A DNA stretch of 64,000 nucleotides from [Clostridium] aminophilum DSM 10710 (GTDB lineage Bacteria; Bacillota; Clostridia; Lachnospirales; Lachnospiraceae): the NCBI RefSeq assembly GCF_000711825.1, contig NZ_JONJ01000001.1, positions 372,001-436,000 on the forward strand, written 5' to 3'. The notes under the pieces are model-generated. The model ran no database searches, was not told the DNA's origin, and saw only the letters and a program-made list of their open reading frames with translations. This document shows, piece by piece, positions 27,091-35,345 of this stretch. Position 1 is the stretch's first letter. Each line of letters starts with the position of its first letter. Made by a program: the position numbers and the translations under genes.

Positions 27091-28008
27091 ATGGAATTAA
27101 AAGACATGAACTATCTTCTGGCCATCGCCGAAGAGCAAAGCATCTCCAAGGCCGCAGCACGGCTTTATATGGCCCAGTCCAGTCTGAGCCAGTTTCTCAC
27201 AACCTGCGAAAATGAGATCGGCTTCCGTCTGTTTGTCCGGACCGCCAATGGCGTCCGGCCCACCGCACAGGGGCAGCTGATGATCGATTATGCCAGAAAG
27301 ACCCTCTCCGAATACCACCTGCTCCGCGATGAAATGCAGGATATAGCCGATCTGAAGCGCGGCAGCGTCATCATGGGCATCTCCTCTTTCCGCGGATCCT
27401 ATCTGGTCCCCCCGGTCCTGAACGCGTTTCATCTGGAATATCCCGATATTCACGTTAAAATCGTGGAGGAAAATTCCATCGTTCTGGAGCAGCTTCTTCT
27501 GAAGGGTGAGATCGATCTGGCGATGATCGTTCTGCCGGCGGAAAATCCGCGGATTCAGGCCGAATTTCTGATCAAGGACGAAATCTGTCTGATCACGTCC
27601 TCAACGCACCCGGTCATGGAATTTGCTCATCCCACAAGCAAACCGGACCGGACCGAGATTCCGAAGACAATACGGATTGAGGATACCGCCCCCTTCGAGT
27701 TTGCCCTGAACAGTTACGATACCATTCTCGGCCGGGAATCCAGCAAACTGTTCAACCGGCACGGCATCGTCCCAAACGCGTACAACGACTCGCTCTCTGC
27801 CCTTTTTTCCGCCTCGATCGGCGCATCGGGAAGATCTCTGGCTTTCACGTATTACACCTCACGGCATTATTTTCACAGCGCAGAGTTTCTGGCGATTGAC
27901 GATGAGTTTCTTTCCATCGATCTCGGAATCGCCCTGCCCCCCGGGCGTTACCACTCAAAAGCGGCACTGGCACTCCGCGATGTCTTTTTCCGGATTCTGC
28001 AGAATTAG
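27091..28008 (+). CDS. LysR-family transcriptional regulator
   Basis: Read from the ATG at 27091 (AAAGGA just upstream), the 305-residue protein has the usual N-terminal winged helix (MELKDMNYLLAIAEEQSISKAAARLYMAQSSLSQFL), a linker helix, and a periplasmic-binding-fold sensor domain (about 90-300). The frame extends 44 codons upstream, but that part reads through the operator and does not look coded. It is divergent from the DUF6282-matC-icd operon with LysR-type T-N11-A palindromes between them, so it very probably activates that operon with the transported acid or its product as co-inducer. Confidence 0.9.
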   Translation: MELKDMNYLLAIAEEQSISKAAARLYMAQSSLSQFLTTCENEIGFRLFVRTANGVRPTAQGQLMIDYARKTLSEYHLLRDEMQDIADLKRGSVIMGISSFRGSYLVPPVLNAFHLEYPDIHVKIVEENSIVLEQLLLKGEIDLAMIVLPAENPRIQAEFLIKDEICLITSSTHPVMEFAHPTSKPDRTEIPKTIRIEDTAPFEFALNSYDTILGRESSKLFNRHGIVPNAYNDSLSALFSASIGASGRSLAFTYYTSRHYFHSAEFLAIDDEFLSIDLGIALPPGRYHSKAALALRDVFFRILQN

Positions 28009-28070
28009 TTTTCGGCTTCGGTGCTTCGTTTCGGCCCCGGTTCTTCATTTCGGCTCCGGCGCTTTCCCGA
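28009..28070 (+). repeat. Short tandem repeat after lysR
   Basis: Three imperfect 19-20 base units beginning TTTCGG (for example TTTCGGCCCCGGTTCTTCA) directly follow the lysR stop codon. No function is apparent. Confidence 0.6.
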
Positions 28071-28076
28071 TGTTTC

Positions 28077-28104
28077 TTTACATTTCGGTATCTTACGCTA
28101 TGAT
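28077..28104 (+). promoter_or_regulatory. Promoter of the Ltp-like secreted protein gene
   Basis: TTTACA, a 16-base spacer and TATGAT, about 40 bases before the ATG. Confidence 0.6.
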
Positions 28105-28145
28105 ATGAATATAGCCTTAAGTTTGAACACCCAAAGGAGATAATG

Positions 28146-28760
28146 ATGAAAAAAAGAGTATTCACGATTGCCGCAGCGCTCGTAATGACGTTCGGAACCG
28201 CGGTCACATCGTTTGCCGGCTCCTGGCAGGAAAACGGATACGGCCGCTGGTATCAGAACGAAGACGGCTCCTATCCGGCCGGTCAGTGGAAAGAAATCAA
28301 CCGGCAGTGGTACTACTTTGATACCAACGGCTATATGGTTCACGATCGCTGGATCGGAAACTACTATCTCGGTTTTGACGGCGCCATGCTCACCGACGCC
28401 ACCACGCCGGACGGTTACCGTGTCGGAGCCGACGGAGCGTGGATTCCGGATTCCGTCCGGCCGGCAGACCCCAATGACAGAAAATATTCTGCCTATGTCT
28501 ATGCAAAGGAAATGTTTTCTCAGGAGTCCAGCTGGATCACCCCGCGGGCCCTGAGGAACTCGCTTACCTATCAGGGATTTTCCTCTGAAGAAACGGATTA
28601 CGCAATGGATGCGAGCAGCATAGACTGGACCTTACAGTGCGTAAAGCGTATCCAGGCCTATCGTGAGACTTCATGGACGGATGAAGTGATGAAACCGTAT
28701 CTGAAAGAAGATGGTTTCACCGACGCACAGATTGATGCCGCTTTCGCGGAGCTTGGCTGA
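28146..28760 (+). CDS. Secreted Ltp-domain protein with cell-wall-binding repeats
   Basis: The ~204-residue precursor has a Sec signal peptide (MKKRVFTIAAALVMTFGTAVTSFA|GS). The mature part begins with choline-binding-type repeats (GRWYQNEDGSYPAGQWKEINRQWYYF split over residues ~35-60), then two Ltp-type helical units (about 125-150 with ALRNSLTYQGFSSEE, and 175-204 with YLKEDGFTDAQIDAAF). Ltp domains are known from host-surface lipoproteins and a phage superinfection-exclusion protein. There is no lipobox Cys, so it is held by the wall repeats and not by a lipid. A second ATG three bases upstream (28143) is too close to the AGGAG site. It is monocistronic. Confidence 0.8.
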   Translation: MKKRVFTIAAALVMTFGTAVTSFAGSWQENGYGRWYQNEDGSYPAGQWKEINRQWYYFDTNGYMVHDRWIGNYYLGFDGAMLTDATTPDGYRVGADGAWIPDSVRPADPNDRKYSAYVYAKEMFSQESSWITPRALRNSLTYQGFSSEETDYAMDASSIDWTLQCVKRIQAYRETSWTDEVMKPYLKEDGFTDAQIDAAFAELG

Positions 28761-28798
28761 CGTAACGAGGCGAAACACGCTTCATGAGTTTCGCCCGT
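28761..28798 (+). terminator. Hairpin after the Ltp gene, without T-run
   Basis: TAACG-GGCGAAAC pairs with GTTTCGCC-CGTTA over an 11-base loop right at the stop codon. It lacks a T-run and probably protects the mRNA 3' end before the true terminator about 100 bases further. Confidence 0.45.
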
Positions 28799-28858
28799 TA
28801 TCGCGGTATTTGTCAGGTTCTCATGCAAGCACAGGCTTTGGCTCATTGCTCACGTAAA

Positions 28859-28899
28859 TAAACCCGCCGGGAAGCGCATTCGCGCTGCCCGGCGGGTTT
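28859..28899 (+). terminator. Terminator after the Ltp gene
   Basis: AACCCGCCGGG pairs with CCCGGCGGGTT over a 16-base loop and is followed by TTTTCTG. The opposite strand has no good T-run. Confidence 0.85.
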
Positions 28900-28928
28900 T
28901 CTGTCTTTTTTTGGTCCTTTGCAACGAT

Positions 28929-30092
28929 TCAGCGCTCCGGAAGTGTTCCCGGAATCGGGGATGGAATTGGACTCTCCGCAAAATACTTTTCCGCCGGCTC
29001 CGCCAGCTCCAGAAGCCGCCGTATCTTCTCGTTCACCGGCCCGACTTCCGTCCCGGCATCAATGACCCGCTGGCACTTCGACGCCATGATCAGTGCCTTC
29101 TCCACCGTCTCATCCGTGAGCGGCGAAAACACCTTCTCCGTGATCACTTCCGCTGCCAGGTGTTTTGCCACCGGATAATCCATGTCATTCGTCGCGAGGA
29201 TCCCCGCAGCAAACGGAATCCCGTCCTTCTGAAGCTTCCGGTAGACCGGAATGCCCCTCCCGCCGTTGGAGATCACAAACACCCGCGGCTCACCGCCCGG
29301 TTTTTCCATTTCCACGCTTCCGTATATGGGATCGAAATGTCCCTGTTCTACATGGAAGAGTTCCCGGATCGTCTCCTCCCGGAAGATCTCCTCCGGCGCG
29401 CCGTAGGCGGTTTCATGGTTTGCATCAATGCACAGGATGTGATCCGCCGTCTTCTCCGCAAGATCAATCTCATGAAGGGACATGATCACAGTGATTTTTC
29501 GTTCTCTGGAGAGCTTCCGAAGAATTCCGAGAAGATGCAGTTTATAGCGGATATCCAGAAAAGATGTGGGTTCATCCAGAACAATGATTTCCGGTTCCTG
29601 ACATAAGGCTCTCGCGAGCAGAATCCGCTGACGCTGTCCGTCACTCACCTTCGCGAAAGGCCGGTCCTGAATGTCTTCCGCCTCCACAAGACGGAGCGCT
29701 TCATCCACTTTTCTCTCATCCTCTGCCGAGAGGATCCCGAGACGTCCGGTATACGGATACCGCCCCGCCGACGCCACATCACGGCAGGTCATGGACTCCG
29801 CCTGTATGCGGTCGGTCAGGACCACCGCCATCTTCTTTGCCAGTTCAGCGGATGAGATCTGGGAAATGTCCTCTCCATCCAGAAGGATCCGACCGGAAAC
29901 AGCCGGAAGCTGTCGAATCACAGTCTTCAGGATCGTGGACTTTCCGGCGCCGTTCGGGCCGATCAGCGCCACGATCTCACCGGCGCGGATATTCAGGCTG
30001 ACATCTTTTACAAGAGGCTTTCCGTCATATCCTGCTGAAAGCGCTTCCAGTCGGATCTTGCATCCGTCCGTATTGTTAGACGCATTTTTCAT
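28929..30092 (-). CDS. FecE-type ABC transporter ATPase with a C-terminal extension
   Basis: The 387-residue protein has a FecE/FhuC-like ATPase domain (about 10-260) with Walker A GPNGAGKST, a signature reading VSDGQRQR (Asp instead of Gly in the usual SGGQ), Walker B IIVLDEPT and H-loop MSLHE. Relatives energise uptake of siderophore iron, heme or cobalamin. Residues ~265-387 are an extra alpha-beta domain (FVISNGGRGIPVYRKLQ..., TNDMDYPVAKHLAAEVITE) absent from ordinary FecE. No permease or substrate-binding gene lies next to it; only a Shp-like surface protein gene precedes it by 67 bases. Confidence 0.85.
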   Translation of the reverse strand: MKNASNNTDGCKIRLEALSAGYDGKPLVKDVSLNIRAGEIVALIGPNGAGKSTILKTVIRQLPAVSGRILLDGEDISQISSAELAKKMAVVLTDRIQAESMTCRDVASAGRYPYTGRLGILSAEDERKVDEALRLVEAEDIQDRPFAKVSDGQRQRILLARALCQEPEIIVLDEPTSFLDIRYKLHLLGILRKLSRERKITVIMSLHEIDLAEKTADHILCIDANHETAYGAPEEIFREETIRELFHVEQGHFDPIYGSVEMEKPGGEPRVFVISNGGRGIPVYRKLQKDGIPFAAGILATNDMDYPVAKHLAAEVITEKVFSPLTDETVEKALIMASKCQRVIDAGTEVGPVNEKIRRLLELAEPAEKYFAESPIPSPIPGTLPER

Positions 30093-30159
30093 TTTTTCCT
30101 CCAGGCTCAGGCAGACAAACCTGCTTGTCTATTTGAGCCGCCGGTTATAGGCTGAACGT

Positions 30160-30867
30160 TCACCCCTTCTTCTTATTCATGTATTTCTGGAAAAGCAGCA
30201 TAAATACCACAATTCCCGCTCCGAAGAGATATGGCCCGAAGCTTGCCAGTTTATCCTCTTTCTCCACCTTCTGCGCGGTATCCGTGTGGAAATTCAGCGT
30301 GTACTCGATCTCATGCGGCTTGTCCATGGCGGTGGTATCCGCGATCACCGGGAACGGCTCGTCAAACGCCAGAATCGGGATATTGAAGATGGAATCTCCC
30401 TCGTCATTCAGCTTTTTGTACTGCTTTCCCGCAACGATCATGTAATCATAATTCGGGCTGCTGAACTGCACTGCCGCGATGGCGGTTCCGTCCTTTACGC
30501 GGATGCCGGTGGGAGAGGTGACGGATGCTCTTCCGCTTCCTCCCTCCAGCGTCACTTCCACCATATAGTCGCCGTCTTTCAGTTCGGTCTTTGCTGCCGG
30601 TGCCTCAACTTCGGCCGCCCGGGTTCCCGCAGCCGCGGTTTCTTCCTCAGCCCCTGTGCTTCCGAGTTCCGCTCCGGCACTCTTCTCCGCAGAAACACTG
30701 CTTTCCGCCGCTCCGCTCTCAGCGGAAGCCGCACTCTCCTCAGCCAAAACCGTGTTCTCCGCCGCTGCCTTCGTCTCCGCAGCCAGCGCTCCGGCCGGTG
30801 CAGCCGTACTGACAGCCGCCGCGAGAAGAACCGCCCGAATCATCATTCCATGCTTTTTCATTGTCAT
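30160..30867 (-). CDS. Surface protein with Shp/NEAT-like heme-binding domain
   Basis: The 235-residue protein has a signal peptide (cut near AGALA|AE), a ~70-residue Ala/Glu/Ser linker, a beta-rich domain at about 95-205 (DGDYMVEVTLEGGSGRA, NYDYMIVAGKQYKK, HEIEYTLNFHTD) and a C-terminal membrane helix followed by Lys residues. The domain and tail layout resemble the streptococcal Shp/NEAT heme-binding proteins, which pass heme to an ABC importer; the downstream FecE-like ATPase fits that. The heme ligand is not certain, and another ligand is possible. The membrane helix, not sortase, anchors it. Confidence 0.6.
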   Translation of the reverse strand: MTMKKHGMMIRAVLLAAAVSTAAPAGALAAETKAAAENTVLAEESAASAESGAAESSVSAEKSAGAELGSTGAEEETAAAGTRAAEVEAPAAKTELKDGDYMVEVTLEGGSGRASVTSPTGIRVKDGTAIAAVQFSSPNYDYMIVAGKQYKKLNDEGDSIFNIPILAFDEPFPVIADTTAMDKPHEIEYTLNFHTDTAQKVEKEDKLASFGPYLFGAGIVVFMLLFQKYMNKKKG

Positions 30868-30886
30868 TTATCCCCTACGTCTGTTG

Positions 30887-31765
30887 TTATCCTTTGAAGC
30901 TTACTCTTGCGCCCGGTTCCACCGACTCGGTGATAAAGGAGCTTCCGCCGATCACCGCTCCCTTGCCGATGACGGTCTCGCCGCCGAGAATGGAGGCATT
31001 GGAGTATACGGTCACATTATCTTCCAGCGTCGGATGGCGCTTGGTTCCGTGAAGCTTATGTCCGAGTTTTGTGGACAGCGCACCGATCGTCACACCCTGA
31101 TAGAGTTTCACATGAGCGCCGATCACCGATGTCGAACCGATGACGATACCGGTTCCGTGGTCGATACAGAAGAACTTGCCGATCGTCGCTCCCGGATGAA
31201 TGTCGATTCCGGTCTCGGAATGGGCATACTCCGTCATCATGCGCGGAATCAGCGGCACTTTCAGAAGCCACAGTTCATGGGCAATGCGGTTGATGGTGAT
31301 GGCATGAAGGCCCGGGTAGGAAAGAACGATATCGTCCTTGCTGTCTGCCGCCGGATCTCCGTCAAAAGTCGCCTGAAGGTCGGTGTTCACATACTCGCGG
31401 ATCTTCGGAAGTTTCCCGAGGAATGCGATGACAATCTCCTGCGCCTCGTCATTGACAACCTGCTCGTCCGCATCCTGATACTTCGGATCATACCGGAGCG
31501 CGACCGCAACCTGCTTGCTCAGATTATAAGAGACATCCTCGATAACGACCGTAAGCTGTCTCTCCAGATGGATGCTTCTCCAGGAATGCTCACGGTAGTA
31601 TCCCGGATAAACCAGTCGAAGGAGCTTGTTGAGAATATCCACCACCATCACTTTATCCGGAATGCTGAAGATATCCATATTGTCGACATCACGTTTTTTC
31701 GAGTAATCTTCCAGCAAAAGCTCCACAATATCATCAATCTTGTTACCGATTCTATCTACAATCAT
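30887..31765 (-). CDS. cysE: Serine O-acetyltransferase
   Basis: CysE makes O-acetylserine, the acceptor for sulfide in cysteine synthesis. The 292-residue protein, from ATG 31765, has an N-terminal helical domain (about 1-160) of the longer EpsC/SAT type and a C-terminal left-handed beta-helix of hexapeptide repeats (HPGATIGKFFCIDHGTGIVIGSTSVIG, then NVTVYSNASILGGETVIGKGAVIGG). The His-Asp catalytic region is IDHGTG. A longer frame (to 31795) exists but the ribosome site favours this ATG. The gene lies between the MarR regulator and the heme-uptake pair, same strand. Confidence 0.92.
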   Translation of the reverse strand: MIVDRIGNKIDDIVELLLEDYSKKRDVDNMDIFSIPDKVMVVDILNKLLRLVYPGYYREHSWRSIHLERQLTVVIEDVSYNLSKQVAVALRYDPKYQDADEQVVNDEAQEIVIAFLGKLPKIREYVNTDLQATFDGDPAADSKDDIVLSYPGLHAITINRIAHELWLLKVPLIPRMMTEYAHSETGIDIHPGATIGKFFCIDHGTGIVIGSTSVIGAHVKLYQGVTIGALSTKLGHKLHGTKRHPTLEDNVTVYSNASILGGETVIGKGAVIGGSSFITESVEPGARVSFKG

Positions 31766-31806
31766 ACTCTGCCTTTCTCCTTCCTGTTCCGGCATTTCCT
31801 CACGGT

Positions 31807-32280
31807 TCAGGCTTTCTCTTCATTCTTGTGTGTCTTGAATCTGCTGAGGTCCAGTTCCGGCATCAGCTCGTCGCTGATGATCTTCATCATACTTTCAAGC
31901 TTCTCGAGATCTTCTTTGGAAAACCGCTCTCGACATCGCTCTTCCAGCTTTCTGCCGTAAATCAGCCCGATATTATAGTAATCCATAAACTTGCGCGTCG
32001 GTCTGAGAAAAAATTCCCTGCGGTCGTCCTTCGACTGCACTTTTTCGATATACCCTTTCTGAATCAGGCTGTTCACCTTATAGGCGGCATTCGGTGCCGA
32101 AATGCCCATCATCGCGGCAAATTCCGCCACGGTAGGCTCTCCGAGCGCATGAATACATTCCATACTGAATGACTCCACGGTTGTCAGCGTCGCTTCTCTG
32201 TTCTCAAATCTCGAAAAGATCTTCATCAGAAAATAGATTCTGCACTTGTCATAGATTTCTACGATAATGTCAGCCAGCAT
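31807..32280 (-). CDS. MarR-family regulator, FabT-like by context
   Basis: From the ATG at 32280 with GGGAGG six bases upstream the product has 157 residues. It is a winged-helix MarR protein: dimer helices at each end and the DNA-binding core at about 45-110 (TVAEFAAMMGISAPNAAYKVNSLIQKGYIEK, then DDRREFFLRPT for the wing). MarR regulators at fab clusters of clostridia and streptococci (FabT) repress fatty-acid synthesis genes with acyl-ACP as corepressor. It is located just downstream of the fab operon, whose start carries a palindromic pair, so the FabT role is a reasonable inference. Confidence 0.8.
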   Translation of the reverse strand: MLADIIVEIYDKCRIYFLMKIFSRFENREATLTTVESFSMECIHALGEPTVAEFAAMMGISAPNAAYKVNSLIQKGYIEKVQSKDDRREFFLRPTRKFMDYYNIGLIYGRKLEERCRERFSKEDLEKLESMMKIISDELMPELDLSRFKTHKNEEKA

Positions 32281-32579
32281 TCTGCCCCTCCCAATTGACC
32301 GGATAGAAATCCCATCTTCCGGTTTACTCACGTCATTATATCAGTTTCATTCGTGTTGCGAAAGAGAAAGTGAGCACATCCCCCGCAAAACCAGCGTTCC
32401 GGAATGTGCCCACCTGTCCCGATTGATCCATTCGTCTCCGAATCTTTCAAAAAATATTTGTAACTTAAACTTCCTGCCCCATAGTGTTCGTGAAGTCCGT
32501 AAAGAAAGCGATGAAGTGCAGTGAAGTAATTGATGAAGTACGATGAAGTCGCCTTTTGACGCCCGTTTTTTCCGTGCGA
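32281..32579 (-). other. fabZ-marR intergenic region
   Basis: About 300 bases with no gene. It contains the phased TGAAGT array and an AT-rich TTTGTAACTTAAA (32464-32476) resembling the fab operator TTTAACTAAA. A marR promoter is likely here but I could not fix its -35 and -10. Confidence 0.5.
32491..32549 (-). repeat. Five helically phased ACTTCA boxes upstream of marR
   Basis: TGAAGT on the plus strand (ACTTCA on the minus) starts at 32491, 32512, 32522, 32534 and 32544. The spacings of 21, 10, 12 and 10 bases are near multiples of one helical turn, as in arrays bound cooperatively by a protein. Confidence 0.6.
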
Positions 32580-33083
32580 TCACTCCGAAATCGCAAAGAC
32601 AATCTCCGCCTTGCATACGGTTTTTCCGTCAACCTTCGCCTCACCGGCACCGATTCCGACCGGTCCGTGGCGCTTGATCAGCTCACAGCGGATCTCCAGA
32701 ACATCCCCCGGAACGACCTGCTTTTTGAAGCGGCATTTGTTGACGCCGCCAAAGAGCGCGATCTTTCCCTTATCTTCCGGAGTTCCGAGGGCCGCTACCG
32801 CTCCGGTCTGTGCCATTGCCTCCAGAATGAGAACCCCCGGCATCACCGGATGGCCCGGAAAATGTCCCTGGAAGAACGGCTCGTCCATCGTCACGCATTT
32901 GCGGCTGATTGCCCATTTGCCCGGTTCATAGTCCAGTACCCGGTCGATCAGAAGAAACGGCGCCCGGTGCGGCAGAATATTCATGATCTCGGTTGTGTCG
33001 AGAGCATTCGCATTTTCCCTCGGCGCTTTCGGCATCGTCTCTTCGACTGCCGTCTCATTGACAACTGATGCATTTTCCTGCAT
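32580..33083 (-). CDS. fabZ: 3-hydroxyacyl-ACP dehydratase FabZ
   Basis: FabZ removes water from 3-hydroxyacyl-ACP in the elongation cycle. The hot-dog fold starts at about residue 32 (TEIMNILPHRAPFLLIDRV). The catalytic His is in QGHFPGHPVMPGVL and the catalytic Glu in LILEAMAQTG. From ATG 33083 (AGAGGA upstream) the protein has 167 residues, including an extra ~30-residue N-terminal stretch that looks disordered; an even longer start at 33128 would overlap fabF. It is the last gene of the fab operon. Confidence 0.93.
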   Translation of the reverse strand: MQENASVVNETAVEETMPKAPRENANALDTTEIMNILPHRAPFLLIDRVLDYEPGKWAISRKCVTMDEPFFQGHFPGHPVMPGVLILEAMAQTGAVAALGTPEDKGKIALFGGVNKCRFKKQVVPGDVLEIRCELIKRHGPVGIGAGEAKVDGKTVCKAEIVFAISE

Positions 33084-33124
33084 ATATTTTCCTCTTTTCC
33101 CCTCAGCCAGCATGATGTGCCGGC

Positions 33125-34378
33125 TCATACTCTGCGGAAGATCACAGCCGCATTGTGTCCGCCAAAGCCAAGGTTATCACTCAGAACCGCGCTGACGTCC
33201 GCATTTCTTCCCTCATTCGGAATATAATCCAGATCACAGACCGGATCCGGTGTCTTGTATCCGATGGTCGCCGGAAGGAACTGATCCTCGATGGCCTTTA
33301 CGCTGAAGACCGCCTCCACGCCTCCGGCTGCACCGAGAAGGTGGCCGGTCATGGACTTGGTGCTGGAAACCTGAAGCTTTGCGGCATAATCGCCAAACAC
33401 TTCATGGATCGCCTTTGTCTCACCGGCGTCGTTCAGCTTGGTGGATGTTCCGTGGGCATTGATGTAGGTGATCTCCTCCGGTTTCATGCATGCGTCTTCC
33501 AGCGCCAGACGCATGCAGTCTGCCGCGCCCGATCCGTCCGGAAGCGGTGCGGTGATATCATACGCATCGCAGTTTGCGCCGTATCCGACGATCTCCGCGA
33601 GAATCTTTGCGCCGCGCGCCTTTGCGTGCTCCATCTCCTCCAGAACGAGGATGCCCGCACCTTCGCCCATGACGAAGCCGGCCCGGTCCGCATCAAACGG
33701 GATGGATGCTCTCGCCGGGTCATCCAGTGTGCAGAGCGCCTTCATGGATGTAAATCCGCCGATCGCGAGCGGAGTGATGCAGCTCTCCGCGCCGCCGCAG
33801 ACCATCACATCCTCGTATCCGTCGCGGATGCGGTGGAAGGCGTCACCGATGGCATTGCTTCCGCCGGCACAGGCCGTCACCGGGCAGGTGCACATTCCCT
33901 TCATGCCGAAACGGATGGCAACTCTTGCCGCCGCCATATTGGAGATGGCGGTCGGGATAAAGAACGGGCTGACGCGGTCAAAGCCCTTTTCCCCGCCCTT
34001 TGTATGCTCTTCCTCGATGGTTCCGATGCTTCCGATACCGGAGGAAATGATGACGCCGCAGCGGGCCGGATCGACATTGGCCGGCTCGTCTCCGTCCACG
34101 CAGCGGATACCGCTCATCTCAACCGCCTCGATCGCCGCATAGAGGCCGATCTGCGTAAATCTTGCCATATGACGGGTCTCGCGCTTCGCGATCCGGTCGG
34201 TCGGATCAAAATCCTTCACCTCGCCGGCAAGTTTCGCGGCGCTGTCCGCCGTGTCATACGCGGTAATCTTCGCAATGCCGCATTTTCCCTCACGGATCGC
34301 GTTCCAGCTGTCCTTAACATTATTTCCGGTCGGATTCACGGTACCGAGTCCGACAACGGCTACTCTGCGTCTGTTCAT
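33125..34378 (-). CDS. fabF: 3-oxoacyl-ACP synthase II
   Basis: FabF elongates acyl-ACP with malonyl-ACP. The 417-residue thiolase-fold protein has the Cys-His-His triad: Cys in PVTACAGGSNA (about 167), His in NAHGTSTKLND (about 305) and His in MTGHLLGAAGG (about 341), and ends with the usual NLGFGGHNAAVIFRR. It follows fabG by 12 bases, indicating coupling. Length is normal. Confidence 0.96.
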   Translation of the reverse strand: MNRRRVAVVGLGTVNPTGNNVKDSWNAIREGKCGIAKITAYDTADSAAKLAGEVKDFDPTDRIAKRETRHMARFTQIGLYAAIEAVEMSGIRCVDGDEPANVDPARCGVIISSGIGSIGTIEEEHTKGGEKGFDRVSPFFIPTAISNMAAARVAIRFGMKGMCTCPVTACAGGSNAIGDAFHRIRDGYEDVMVCGGAESCITPLAIGGFTSMKALCTLDDPARASIPFDADRAGFVMGEGAGILVLEEMEHAKARGAKILAEIVGYGANCDAYDITAPLPDGSGAADCMRLALEDACMKPEEITYINAHGTSTKLNDAGETKAIHEVFGDYAAKLQVSSTKSMTGHLLGAAGGVEAVFSVKAIEDQFLPATIGYKTPDPVCDLDYIPNEGRNADVSAVLSDNLGFGGHNAAVIFRRV

Positions 34379-34390
34379 AACTTTCCTTTC

Positions 34391-35143
34391 TCACATTCCT
34401 CCGTCGACACCGAGAACCTGGCCGTTGATATAGCCTGCTTTCTCTGATGCCAGAAATGCAACCGCTTCTGCGACATCCTCCGGTGTGCCGATCCGTTTTG
34501 CCGGAATGCCGGACAGGATCGCTTCTCTCTCCTTCTCCGGAAGATCGGCGGTCATGTCTGTGGCAATGTAGCCCGGCGCTACGGCGTTGGCCGTAATATT
34601 TCTGGATGCCAGTTCTTTCGCAATGCTCTTGGTCAGTCCGATCACGCCGGCCTTGCTGGCCGCGTAATTCTCCTGTCCCGCGTTTCCGTGAATTCCCACA
34701 ATACTCGAAAGGTTGACAATGCGGCCGTATTTCTGGCGCATCATCGCCCTGGTCACGGCCTTACAGCAAAGGAAGGTTCCTCTGAGGTTGGTTCCGATGA
34801 CCTGATCGAAATCCTCCGCGCTCATGCGAAGCATGATGTTGTCTCTGGTGATGCCGGCATTATTGACCAGAATATCCACGCGGCCGAATGCCTCCATGGC
34901 TTCCGCGATGAGGCGGTCCGCCTCCTCTTCTCTGGAAATGTCGGCTTTCACGGTTATGATCCGGATCTCTTCTCCGCCCGCCTCACGGCACAGCTTCGCG
35001 GTTTCCTCCGCTGCCGCCGCATTGCCGGCAAAGTTAATGCAGACATCGCAGCCTTCTTTTGCCAGTCTGACACAGACGGCACGGCCGATGCCGCGGCCTC
35101 CGCCCGTTACCACCGCCGCACGGCGGATTTCCTTTGTCTCCAT
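34391..35143 (-). CDS. fabG: 3-oxoacyl-ACP reductase
   Basis: FabG reduces 3-oxoacyl-ACP with NADPH. The 250-residue short-chain dehydrogenase shows VVTGGGRGIGRA (cofactor loop), NNAGITRDN, the catalytic Ser in VNLSSIVG, and YAASKAG with Tyr and Lys. It ends VLGVDGGM as the family does. The ATG is preceded by GGAGG. A 171-base gap with a 43-base tandem repeat separates it from fabD, longer than the other gaps in this operon. Confidence 0.95.
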   Translation of the reverse strand: METKEIRRAAVVTGGGRGIGRAVCVRLAKEGCDVCINFAGNAAAAEETAKLCREAGGEEIRIITVKADISREEEADRLIAEAMEAFGRVDILVNNAGITRDNIMLRMSAEDFDQVIGTNLRGTFLCCKAVTRAMMRQKYGRIVNLSSIVGIHGNAGQENYAASKAGVIGLTKSIAKELASRNITANAVAPGYIATDMTADLPEKEREAILSGIPAKRIGTPEDVAEAVAFLASEKAGYINGQVLGVDGGM

Positions 35144-35193
35144 CGGTTTCCTCCATATTGTTCACAGTACTCTGCGCTGTCTCCGTCTGACCT

Positions 35194-35345
35194 CGCGAAA
35201 TTCTCATCGCTCCGGATACGCCTTCGCGTTGTTCCCGTCCGCCCGGATATACCTGCTCTTTTGGCCTCGCGTTGCTCCCGTCCGCCCGGATATACTCGCT
35301 CTTTTGACCTCACATTATTCCCGGGAATTCAGATATGCGTTCAGT
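35194..35345. repeat. 43-bp tandem repeat between fabD and fabG, overlapping the fabD 3' end
   Basis: CGCGTTGYTCCCGTCCGCCC starts at 35225 and 35268, and a diverged copy at 35311 forms the last codons of fabD (CACATTATTCCCGGGAATTC). A shorter fourth unit starts near 35194. This looks like tandem duplication of the fabD stop-codon region. Confidence 0.65.

Noticed and set aside
30525-30812. Plus-strand Pro/Ser-rich frames opposite the Shp-like gene
   Set aside because: They are reverse-frame images of the Ala/Glu/Ser linker of the minus-strand gene.
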